23,779 nucleotides of DNA from an uncultured Acetatifactor sp. (lineage in GTDB: Bacteria; Bacillota; Clostridia; Lachnospirales; Lachnospiraceae), in assembly GCA_910585615.1 (NCBI GenBank), contig CAJUFO010000070.1, positions 1 through 23,779 of the forward strand, read 5' to 3'. Shown piece after piece: positions 6,969-14,937 of this stretch. Made by a program: the position numbers and the translations under genes. Under the pieces are notes generated by a model, which saw nothing but the letters and a program-made list of their open reading frames with translations, ran no database searches and was not told the DNA's origin. How positions within the stretch are numbered: the stretch's first letter is position 1; every line of letters begins with the position of its first letter.

Positions 6969-8720
6969 ATGGATATTTTTGACGGATTGACAATGATTGG
7001 TGGATTGAGCCTGTTCCTGTTCGGCATGAGCATCATGGGACAGGCACTGGAGCGCAGGGCCGGCGGGAAGCTGCGGGCCCTTTTGGGGAAATTCACCACA
7101 GGCCGGGCAGCCGGGCTGCTGACAGGCCTGGTCGTGACCGCGGTGATACAGAGCTCTTCGGCCACCACGGTGATGGTGGTGGGCTTCGTCAATTCGGGGC
7201 TCATGACCTTGCGCCAGGCCGTCAATGTCATCATGGGGGCCAATGTGGGCACCACGGTGACGGCCTGGATATTGAGCCTGGCGGGAATCGACAGCGGCAG
7301 CTGGTACATCCGCCTTGCGAAGCCCTCCTCCTTCACGCCCCTCCTGGCCCTGGCCGGAATCATCCTGCACATGTTCTGCCGGGGAGAAAAGAAAAAGGAC
7401 ACAGGCATGATCTTCCTGGGCTTCGCCACATTGATGTTCGGCATGGAGACCATGTCCGGGGCGGTGTCGGGGCTGCGGGAGGTTCCGGCCTTTCGGGAGC
7501 TGTTCGTCATGTTCGAAAATCCCCTGCTGGGCGTGCTGGCAGGGGCGGCCCTGACCGCGATTATCCAGTCCAGCTCCGCCTCCGTGGGCATCCTCCAGGC
7601 CCTGGCGGTGACCGGCCAGGTGTCCTACGGGGCGGCCATCCCCATCATCATGGGCCAGAACATCGGCACCTGCGTCACCGCCATGCTCTCCTCGGTGGGA
7701 GCCAACAAGAACGCCAAGCGGGCCGCCATGGTGCATCTGTCCTTTAACTGCATCGGAACGGCGGTGTGGATATCAGTATTTTCCGTGGCCAGAGGGATAT
7801 TCCACCTGCATTTCCTGGAGGAGCCGGCCTCCCTCCTGGGCATCGCCGTGGCCCATTCCGTCTTCAATGTCCTGTGCCTGCTCCTGATCCTGCCTCTGTC
7901 GGATATCCTGGAGAAGCTGGTGACAAAGATGGTGCCGGACGTGCGGCGCAAAGAGGAGTACATGGAGTTGGACGAACGCCTCTTCGCCGCGCCCTCCATT
8001 GCCCTGGAGCGCTGCCACAGGGTCACCGGGTCCATGGCGCAGATGTCCGTGGCATCCCTGAAAGAAGCCATCGATGCGCTGGGGAACCTGACCCCGGAGC
8101 TGGCGGCGGCCATCCGCCTGAAAGAGGAGAAGACGGATTACTACGAGGACATCTTAAGCACCTACCTGGTAAAGCTCAGCGCCCTGCAGATTTCCGCCGC
8201 GGACAGCACAGAGGCTGCAAAGCTGCTGAAGACCATAGGGGATTTCGAGCGGATTTCCGACCATGCCGTGAACCTCCTGGGGGCCGCGGAGGAGATGGCG
8301 CAGAAGGAGCGCAGCTTCAGCCCTGCGGCCCGCCGTGAGCTGGAGGTGCTCTGCGGGGCGGTGGCGGAGATTATGGACCTGTCCCTGGAGGCATTCCTGG
8401 AGCAGAACCTGGAGGCCGCCGCCGCGGTGGAGCCCCTGGAGCAGGTGATCGACCGCCTGAAAGAACAGATGCGCACCAGACATATCCTGCGGATGCAGCA
8501 GGGGGGCTGTTCCATCACGGCCGGGTTCGTGTGGTCCGACATGCTGACGGACCTGGAGCGGACGGCCGACCACTGTTCCAACATCGCAGGCTGCATGCTG
8601 GACATGGCGCTTCAGGACATGAGCCTTCATGAGCATTTGAGGAAATTTCGGGACGGAAGCGAGGAATTCGGCAGGAGGTTCAGGGAGTATGAGGAGAAGT
8701 ACGCGCTGCCGGAGGTCTGA
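6969..8720 (+). CDS. Na/Pi cotransporter family protein with C-terminal PhoU domain
   Basis: This 583-residue inner-membrane protein moves phosphate with sodium; bacterial relatives with a PhoU tail include YjbB of E. coli, reported to export phosphate. Two inverted half-repeats carry the family QSSSA signature at residues 61-65 (VIQSSSATTVMVVGF) and 200-204 (IIQSSSASVGILQAL). Each is followed by a G-N-x-GT motif (ANVGTTVTA, QNIGTCVTA). Hydrophobic segments fill residues 1-310. The C-terminal part, about 340-560, is helical and PhoU-like (FERISDHAVNLLGAAEE and LERTADHCSNIAGCM, two E-R-x-(S/T)-D-H repeats). ATG 6969 is chosen because AGGAGA (6955-6960) sits eight bases upstream; an in-frame start at 6783 would lie in the terminator. 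Expression appears controlled by the Mn2+ riboswitch. Confidence 0.9.
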   Translation: MDIFDGLTMIGGLSLFLFGMSIMGQALERRAGGKLRALLGKFTTGRAAGLLTGLVVTAVIQSSSATTVMVVGFVNSGLMTLRQAVNVIMGANVGTTVTAWILSLAGIDSGSWYIRLAKPSSFTPLLALAGIILHMFCRGEKKKDTGMIFLGFATLMFGMETMSGAVSGLREVPAFRELFVMFENPLLGVLAGAALTAIIQSSSASVGILQALAVTGQVSYGAAIPIIMGQNIGTCVTAMLSSVGANKNAKRAAMVHLSFNCIGTAVWISVFSVARGIFHLHFLEEPASLLGIAVAHSVFNVLCLLLILPLSDILEKLVTKMVPDVRRKEEYMELDERLFAAPSIALERCHRVTGSMAQMSVASLKEAIDALGNLTPELAAAIRLKEEKTDYYEDILSTYLVKLSALQISAADSTEAAKLLKTIGDFERISDHAVNLLGAAEEMAQKERSFSPAARRELEVLCGAVAEIMDLSLEAFLEQNLEAAAAVEPLEQVIDRLKEQMRTRHILRMQQGGCSITAGFVWSDMLTDLERTADHCSNIAGCMLDMALQDMSLHEHLRKFRDGSEEFGRRFREYEEKYALPEV

Positions 8721-8757
8721 AAAGATGAGGGGTGATTCCCTGGCGCCGGTGGAAGTG

Positions 8758-8780
8758 AAAGCCGCGAGGGGAACGGCTTT
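8758..8780 (+). terminator. Possible terminator hairpin after the transporter gene
   Basis: AAAGCCG (8758-8764) pairs with CGGCTTT (8774-8780) over a nine-base loop, 38 bases past the stop codon. There is no good T-run after it, so function is uncertain. Confidence 0.35.
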
Positions 8781-8862
8781 GCGCATTCCTCCTGAGAATA
8801 CATCAGGCGGGCAGAGCCAGACAAGTTTATAAATTTTTAATTTATTCTCTGCCAAAGATTCG

Positions 8863-8919
8863 TTGCGGACGCTGGCAGCAGTATGGTATACTTGATTATA
8901 TGTATGAATTCGCGAATTC
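8863..8919 (+). promoter_or_regulatory. Promoter of the phosphorelay cluster with downstream palindrome
   Basis: An extended -10 TGGTATACT (hexamer 8887-8892) lies 18 bases after a weak -35 TTGCGG (8863-8868). A perfect 14-bp palindrome GAATTCGCGAATTC (8906-8919) follows, at about +7 to +20 from the expected start. It is well placed to act as an operator. The binding protein is unknown. Confidence 0.5.
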
Positions 8920-9002
8920 TTGATTTCATTGTCTTATTGTAAAATAGACTGTAGAGCGATTCGGGAAGTCCACGAGATTAGATAAGGAGGCAAGGCGGCG
9001 AT

Positions 9003-9365
9003 ATGAGACGTGTTTTGGTGGTGGATGACGACAAGATGAATCTGAGGAGGACGAGGCTGATTCTGGAGAAGTATTACGACATACTGACGGCGGAATCCGG
9101 ACAGGAAGCCCTGGATATCGTTTATGACAACGAAGAAATCGACCTGATTCTTCTGGATATCGAGATGCCGGGCATGAGCGGAATCGAGACGTTCCAGCGC
9201 ATGAAGGAGCGGGGGCTGGACATCCCGGTGATATATCTGACGGCATCCGGCCATGAGGATGATGTGATGAACGCTATCCGGCTGGGGGCGGTCAACTATC
9301 TGAAGAAGCCGTTCCTGCCCCAGGATCTGATGGAGCGGATTGCAAAGGAGTTTGATAAAAAATGA
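9003..9365 (+). CDS. Stand-alone response regulator receiver protein
   Basis: This 120-residue protein is a single receiver domain with no output domain. The acidic pocket is DDD at 8-10, the phospho-acceptor is D52 (LLDIEMPG), the switch Thr is T80 (YLTA) and the conserved Lys is in KKPF (101-104). It would shuttle phosphoryl groups or act by protein-protein contact. AGGAGG (8985-8990) precedes the start. Its stop overlaps the following hybrid kinase start (ATGA), so the two are coupled and the adjacent kinase or its HPt domain is the likely donor. It is the first gene of a same-strand signalling cluster reaching 19096. Confidence 0.9.
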   Translation: MRRVLVVDDDKMNLRRTRLILEKYYDILTAESGQEALDIVYDNEEIDLILLDIEMPGMSGIETFQRMKERGLDIPVIYLTASGHEDDVMNAIRLGAVNYLKKPFLPQDLMERIAKEFDKK

Positions 9366-12034
9366 GGACGGAAGCCCAGACAAGCATGCATCTGCTAATG
9401 GTCAGCACACTTAGCATCGTGAGCGTGCTGCTGAGCCTGATGGCCGTAATCATGTCGTGGGAGCTGTGGATGCTCCCCATCATCATCATCGGCTGCCTGA
9501 CGGTATGGTGGCTCCATATCGGGCGGGTGGGTTCGGACATCATGTATGAGAACATATGTACAGGGCTGCTGATTATGGATTTCTTTTTTTTTGGCGTGCA
9601 TTCAACCAGCCTCTATGATATCCCCATGGTGGCCTGTGTGGTGGTTCTGCTGCTCTCCCTGCTGAATAGAAAGCGTCTGCTGTATATGGCAGCCGCGCTC
9701 TATGTATGCCTGATTCTGTACCATCTTCTGGTGCTCCACACCGTCAGCGCCCGGCCTGAGGAGCGGACGGTGATGCGCCTGTTGATGGGATTTTGTGCTG
9801 TGACGGGCTCCGTGATTGTGGCCAGATACCGCATCAGCCGCAGACAGGTGGAGAAGGCCGGATATGCCCGCATGCAGGAACAGTTGGCCACGGCGGTACG
9901 GCAGAACGCCGATTTCCTGTCCAATGTGTCCCATGAACTGCGCACCCCGGTGAACATGGTGGTGGGCATCAGCGAGGTGACCCTGGGAAAGGACATCGCC
10001 CCGGATATCCGGGAGAACGTGCGGTCTATCAAGTTGGCCGGCAAACGTCTCTCCGGCCAGATTAACAATATCCTGGACTATACGGAGATTGTGGAGGGCA
10101 CGCTGTCCGCCGCAAAAGAGCCCTATATGATCACATCGGTGGTGAACGATGTGATTGCCATAACCGCGCTGCAGAACAGCGACAGAAACAGACTGGAAAT
10201 GGTGTTCGACATCGACCCGAAAGTACCTTCGGTGCTGATCGGCGATGCGGACAAGATTTCCCATGTCCTGCGGATCCTGCTGGAGAATTCCATGAAGTTC
10301 ACGGAGGAGGGCGGCATCGACCTGTACATCGGATTCCGGCGGGAGAACTACGGCATCAACCTGACCATCGATATCAGCGACACAGGAATCGGCATGGCGC
10401 CCGAACAGCTGGGACAGATAGTGGACGATTTCTATCAGGCGGATTCCGGGAGCCGCCGGTATGTGGGCGGGCTGGGGCTGGGCATTCCCATTGCCAGGGG
10501 ACTGCTCCATTCCATGGGCGGTTTTGTGCATTTCGAGAGCCTGGATCAGCAGGGGCTTCAGGTACATATCACCATACCTCAGGGGGTGGCGGACGAAACG
10601 CCCTGCATCACGGTTCCCGATGCCTCGAAGCTGTGCATTGCCTGTTTCTTCAAACCGGAGAGGTACAGCCGAGACGAGGTCAGGAGATATTATGACCAGA
10701 TGATTCTCCACATGGTGGAGGGGCTTGGCATCGAAGGGTATCAGGCCCATAATTTCGAAGGGCTGCTGAAGCTCCTGCGAGACCGTAAACTGACCCATGT
10801 GTTCATCGCGCAGACGGAATACATGGCCAATCCCCCTTATTACGAGGAGCTGGCACAGACGATTCCGGTGGCTGTGATCGCGGATAAGGATTTCCTGCTG
10901 GAGGAGGACAGCAGGCTCTTAGTGCTGCGCAAGCCTTTCTTTGCTCTTTCCATAGTGAACCTGCTGAGCGACGAGGAGGGCGGGAACGACTTCGAGGAGG
11001 CCCAGGCCGCAGGGCGCAGGCCCTTTACCTGTAAGGGCGTGCATGTGCTGGCGGTGGACGATGAGGACATGAACCTCATGGTGGCCAAAGGCGTGCTGGG
11101 CAGCTACGGCATAAAGGTGGACACATGCTTAAGCGGGAAAGAGGCCATAGAGCGGTGCGCCATGACATCCTACGATGTGGTATTCCTGGATCATATGATG
11201 CCGGGCTTTGACGGCGTGGAGACGCTGCGGCGCATCCGGGAGATGGACAATGGAATCTACAAGGATTTGCCGGTGATTGCCCTGACGGCCAATACCATCA
11301 GCGGCGCCAGGGAGATGTTTCGCAACGAGGGCTTCACGGAGTTCATCCCCAAGCCCATAGAGCGCGCCGTTCTGGAGCGGGTGCTGCGGCGGGTGCTGCC
11401 GGATGAGTGCATCCAGTATGATGCGGCTCCCACAGCGCCGGAGAAGCCGGCTGAGGCCGAGACGGTGGAGGGGAAGGACGCTGCGGGATCGGCTGTGGAA
11501 GAGACATCCGCCCGCCGGGCGGAACCGGGGGCTGTCCCGGGGACGGCCGCAGGAGAGGAACCAGTCCGCTGTACGGAACCGGGGGCTGCAGCGCAGATGC
11601 CTGCAGTAGAGGCATCTGTCGCCGAAGCGCAGACTCCCCCCGTGGATGCTCCGGAGGCAGCGGAGGGCCAGGAAGAGCCTTTCAGAGCCTATGGCTCTCT
11701 GGTGCGCGCCGGAATCAACGTGGGGATGGGGATGGACTACTGCTGCGGCGAGGAGGCGTTCTACCTGGATATGCTGCAGATGTTCCACGACCAGGCGGAG
11801 GAGAAGAGGGCTGAACTGGTGGCCCTCTACGAGGCGGCCAACTGGACGGACTATGCAATCAAGGCCCATGCGCTGAAAAGCACGTCCCTGACCATCGGCG
11901 CGGAGGGGCTTTCCGCCCAGGCCAAGGCGCTGGAGCAGGCAGGCAAGAACGGAGACGTGGAATACATTCGGGAGAACCATCCCCTGCTGCTGCAGATGTA
12001 CGGGGAGGTCTGCGAGAGCATTGCCGATTTATAA
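9362..12034 (+). CDS. Hybrid sensor histidine kinase: 6TM-HisKA-HATPase-pseudoREC-REC-HPt
   Basis: This 890-residue membrane kinase has about six hydrophobic segments in residues 8-155. HisKA follows, with phospho-acceptor H191 in NVSHELRTPVN. The HATPase domain shows an N box (LLENSMKFTEEG), G1 (DTGIGM) and G2 (GGLGLGIPIARG). Residues about 418-535 look like a degenerate receiver: the phospho-Asp position reads VFIAQTEYM, yet an RKPF-like lysine end remains. A true receiver follows, with VDDED near 565 and D610 (FLDHMMPG). A Pro/Ala/Glu-rich linker (about 680-770) contains a 15-bp DNA direct repeat, 54 bases apart. The HPt domain carries H836 (AHALKSTSLTIG). No periplasmic or PAS sensor is seen, so the membrane segments probably sense. 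A four-base overlap couples it to the receiver gene upstream. Confidence 0.9.
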   Translation: MRTEAQTSMHLLMVSTLSIVSVLLSLMAVIMSWELWMLPIIIIGCLTVWWLHIGRVGSDIMYENICTGLLIMDFFFFGVHSTSLYDIPMVACVVVLLLSLLNRKRLLYMAAALYVCLILYHLLVLHTVSARPEERTVMRLLMGFCAVTGSVIVARYRISRRQVEKAGYARMQEQLATAVRQNADFLSNVSHELRTPVNMVVGISEVTLGKDIAPDIRENVRSIKLAGKRLSGQINNILDYTEIVEGTLSAAKEPYMITSVVNDVIAITALQNSDRNRLEMVFDIDPKVPSVLIGDADKISHVLRILLENSMKFTEEGGIDLYIGFRRENYGINLTIDISDTGIGMAPEQLGQIVDDFYQADSGSRRYVGGLGLGIPIARGLLHSMGGFVHFESLDQQGLQVHITIPQGVADETPCITVPDASKLCIACFFKPERYSRDEVRRYYDQMILHMVEGLGIEGYQAHNFEGLLKLLRDRKLTHVFIAQTEYMANPPYYEELAQTIPVAVIADKDFLLEEDSRLLVLRKPFFALSIVNLLSDEEGGNDFEEAQAAGRRPFTCKGVHVLAVDDEDMNLMVAKGVLGSYGIKVDTCLSGKEAIERCAMTSYDVVFLDHMMPGFDGVETLRRIREMDNGIYKDLPVIALTANTISGAREMFRNEGFTEFIPKPIERAVLERVLRRVLPDECIQYDAAPTAPEKPAEAETVEGKDAAGSAVEETSARRAEPGAVPGTAAGEEPVRCTEPGAAAQMPAVEASVAEAQTPPVDAPEAAEGQEEPFRAYGSLVRAGINVGMGMDYCCGEEAFYLDMLQMFHDQAEEKRAELVALYEAANWTDYAIKAHALKSTSLTIGAEGLSAQAKALEQAGKNGDVEYIRENHPLLLQMYGEVCESIADL

Positions 12035-12046
12035 AGGGAGGTTACC

Positions 12047-14731
12047 GTGTTCAGGAAGTGGCTGGAAATCATTTTTGACCATAAAATAAGTCTGAGAGAG
12101 AGGATGTTCAGGCTTGTCACAGGCATCAGCATGGTGGCGCTGGTCTTTATCCTGGTTCTGGGCAGGAGCGACGTGAATCTGTTCATATTGCCGTTGAGCC
12201 TGGCCTACATCTACATAGCGGCCAAAATCAGCATCAAAAAGGAATGCATCAATGCGGGGGCTGCGGCCATAGTGGTGCTGCTCCTGCTGTTGTACCCTGT
12301 GGTGTTCTTCACGGGAGGCGGACTCTACGGCGGGGTGCCTGAGTGGTTCGTGCTCTGCTTCATCTATATCAGCATCACCCTGGAGGGAAGGCGGAAAGGG
12401 GTGTTCTTTCTGCTGTGTATAGTGGAGACGGTCATCTGCTACTATCTGGCCTACCACTATCCGGATCTGGTGATGCCCAATACCATGGCCCAGGCTTATT
12501 TCGACTCTGCCCGCTCCGTGATACTGGTGGGCTTCCTGACAAGCATATTGCTCCTGTTCCAGAACTATCTCTACGAGGAGGAGAACAAGCTCACCAAGAG
12601 CCAGAAGAAAGAAATCGAGGAGCTGAACCAGGCGGAGAACCATTTCTTCTCCAGCATGAGCCATGAGATACGCACGCCCATCAATACGATCATCGGCCTC
12701 AACGAGATGATCCTGCGGGGGGACATTTCCGACGAGGTGGCCGAGAACGCCAGGAACATCCAGGGAGCCAGCAAGATGCTGCTGACCCTGATCAACGATA
12801 TCCTTGACCTGTCCAAAATCAAGTCGGGCAAAATGGAGATTGTGAACGTGTCCTATGAGACCGGGGAGCTCTTCTCGGAGATCGTGAACATGATATGGAT
12901 CAAGGCCCGGGAAAAGGGGCTGGAATTCAGGCTGCAGGTGGATCCGTCCATGCCCAGCATGCTCTGCGGCGATGAGGTGCGCATCAAGCAGGTGCTGATC
13001 AATCTGCTGAACAACGCGGTGAAATATACGAAGGAAGGCTCCGTCACCCTTTCCGTGCGCTGCGAGCGGGTGGGCGTGAACCGGGTGCGGGTCTGGTACT
13101 CCGTGGAGGACACGGGCCAGGGGGTGAAGAAGGAGAACATCCCCTATATATTCGATGCATTCAAGCGTGTGGACGAGAAGAAGAACCGGCACATCGAGGG
13201 CACCGGGCTGGGGCTGAGCATAGTCAAGCAGCTTGTGGAGCTGATGGGAGGCGAGATCAGCGTCAACAGCGTCTACATGAACGGATCCACGTTCCTGGTC
13301 ACATTGGAGCAGGACATCATAAGCGAGAGGGAGCTGGGGACATTCACCCTGACTTCCCGCATGAAGGTGCACGAGGGGGAGCAGTACAGGCACAGCTTCG
13401 AGGCGCCGGGTGCCCATGTGCTGGTGGTGGACGACAACGAGATGAACCTGATGGTGGTGCGCAAGCTCCTGTCGGATACCAAGGTGCAGATCGACACGGC
13501 GTCCAGCGGCGCGGAATGTCTGCGGCTGACCCAGTACCAGCATTATGACTGCATTCTGATGGATCACCTGATGCCGGAGATGGACGGGATAGAATGTCTC
13601 CATGCGCTGCATTCCCAGCCCGGGGGATTGTGCCAGGACGTGCCGGTGATAGCCCTTACCGCCAATGCGGGAAGCGACAATCAGCAGATTTACCGGAAAG
13701 AGGGCTTCAGCGGCTACCTGCCCAAACCCATCAGCGGCGCGCTGCTGGAGGCCGCCGTGCTGAGCATCCTGCCCAAGGAGCTGGTGGCTTTAAGCGAGAC
13801 AGCCAGCCAGTCGGAGATCGGGAAGGACGTGCTGATCTTCGAACAGGCCAAGCGGATATCGCTGATGGTCACCACGGACAGCGTGTGCGACCTGCCGGAA
13901 TCCCTGAAGCGGGAATTCGGCATCAGCATATGCCACTACTATATCTGTACGGAGCAGGGGCGCTTCCTGGACGAGTCAGAGCTGATGGCGGATGAGCTGC
14001 TGGCCCACATGGCGGGGGGCAAGAAGGGCGTCTCCCAGCCCCCAGATGTGCAGGATTATGAACGCTTTTTCGCACAGAAACTGACGGAGGCGCAGAACGT
14101 GATTCATATCACCATGGCGAAGCATGTCAGCGACGGATACCAGAACGCCCTGGAGGCGGCCAAGTCCTTTGAGAACGTCACGGTAATCGACTCCGGCCAT
14201 CTCTCCAGCAGCATGGGCCTTTCCGTCCTCTATGCGGCCCATATGGCGGAGAACCACGCATCCAGGGACGAAATCGTGAAGACCGTGAAGAAGCTGCGCC
14301 GTTATATTTCGTCCGCATTCATAATCGACAGCACCCATATGATGTGCAAGTCGGGACAGATCTCCAAGCGGGTGCAGGTAATGTGCGACGCCCTGCTGCT
14401 GCACCCGGTGATTGTGCTGCGCAAGAGCCGGATGGCGGTGAGCAGCATGGAGATGGGGAGCTTCTACCATGTGATAAAGGGCTATGTGCGCAAGAAGCTG
14501 GCGAATCCCAGGGGCATCGACAGGCGGATTCTGTTCATCACCTACGCGGGTATGGACGAGGAGAGCCTGCAGTACATCCAGGAGCTGGTGCGGCAGTACT
14601 GTCCCTTTGAGCGGGTCTACCTGCAGAAGGCCTCCTCTGCCATCGCCAGCAACTGCGGGCCGGGCTCTTTCGGGCTGCTGTTCATGAGGAGGAACGAGGC
14701 TTCGATTTCCTATTCCGAGGGCTACAGGTAG
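12047..14731 (+). CDS. Hybrid histidine kinase-receiver fused to a C-terminal DegV domain
   Basis: This 894-residue fusion has six hydrophobic segments (about 22-175), a coiled coil (176-200), and HisKA with H206 (SMSHEIRTPIN). The HATPase domain shows LLNNAVKYTKEG, DTGQGV and GTGLGLSIVKQ. The receiver has VDDNEMN near 463 and D506 (LMDHLMPEMDG). From about residue 604 to 885 it matches DegV-family fatty-acid-binding proteins: TTDSVCDLPESL (609-620), the GVSQPPD lipid-loop motif (S663), SDGYQNA (695-701, for the usual SGTYQSA), VIDSGHLSSSMGL, KSGQISKR and the late GPGSFGLLF. No HPt domain is present. It starts with GTG at 12047, five bases after GGGAGG (12036-12041) and 12 bases after the previous gene. 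The DegV part may make the relay respond to acyl chains, or be its output. Confidence 0.88.
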   Translation: MFRKWLEIIFDHKISLRERMFRLVTGISMVALVFILVLGRSDVNLFILPLSLAYIYIAAKISIKKECINAGAAAIVVLLLLLYPVVFFTGGGLYGGVPEWFVLCFIYISITLEGRRKGVFFLLCIVETVICYYLAYHYPDLVMPNTMAQAYFDSARSVILVGFLTSILLLFQNYLYEEENKLTKSQKKEIEELNQAENHFFSSMSHEIRTPINTIIGLNEMILRGDISDEVAENARNIQGASKMLLTLINDILDLSKIKSGKMEIVNVSYETGELFSEIVNMIWIKAREKGLEFRLQVDPSMPSMLCGDEVRIKQVLINLLNNAVKYTKEGSVTLSVRCERVGVNRVRVWYSVEDTGQGVKKENIPYIFDAFKRVDEKKNRHIEGTGLGLSIVKQLVELMGGEISVNSVYMNGSTFLVTLEQDIISERELGTFTLTSRMKVHEGEQYRHSFEAPGAHVLVVDDNEMNLMVVRKLLSDTKVQIDTASSGAECLRLTQYQHYDCILMDHLMPEMDGIECLHALHSQPGGLCQDVPVIALTANAGSDNQQIYRKEGFSGYLPKPISGALLEAAVLSILPKELVALSETASQSEIGKDVLIFEQAKRISLMVTTDSVCDLPESLKREFGISICHYYICTEQGRFLDESELMADELLAHMAGGKKGVSQPPDVQDYERFFAQKLTEAQNVIHITMAKHVSDGYQNALEAAKSFENVTVIDSGHLSSSMGLSVLYAAHMAENHASRDEIVKTVKKLRRYISSAFIIDSTHMMCKSGQISKRVQVMCDALLLHPVIVLRKSRMAVSSMEMGSFYHVIKGYVRKKLANPRGIDRRILFITYAGMDEESLQYIQELVRQYCPFERVYLQKASSAIASNCGPGSFGLLFMRRNEASISYSEGYR

Positions 14732-14765
14732 ACGAGTTGCCGTTCACGGGCAGTTCCGCCAGGTG

Positions 14766-14792
14766 TTTTCGTGCATAACGAAAATCACGAAA
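14766..14792. repeat. Overlapping inverted repeats after the DegV-fusion gene
   Basis: TTTTCGT (14766-14772) faces ACGAAAA (14778-14784) across five bases, and TTTCGTG (14767-14773) also matches CACGAAA (14786-14792). The element lies between the stop codon and the next promoter. It could be an operator or a weak bidirectional hairpin; there is no GC-rich stem. Confidence 0.35.
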
Positions 14793-14834
14793 CAGCAGAC
14801 GGCTATGTCCCTGGGGCGGGAGGCCTCATATTTC

Positions 14835-14866
14835 TTGACATATCAGTTGAGATATACTATGATATG
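14835..14866 (+). promoter_or_regulatory. Internal promoter before the 7TM hybrid kinase gene
   Basis: Consensus TTGACA (14835-14840) and TATGAT (14858-14863) are 17 bases apart. CATATC (14839-14844) and GATATG (14861-14866) form an inverted repeat across both hexamers. The second half of the cluster can therefore be transcribed separately. Confidence 0.65.
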
Positions 14867-14937
14867 AATGGAGTGAAACGGCTTTTGATTTTAAGCGATT
14901 GACGGATATGCGCATGGAAGCGCAGAGGGGGATCAAT

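Noticed and set aside
12029..13612. Long minus-strand open frame (527 codons) opposite the DegV-fusion kinase
   Set aside because: The product is rich in His, Gln and Leu with no recognisable domain, and the plus strand encodes clear kinase motifs. It is a by-product of GC-rich codon use.
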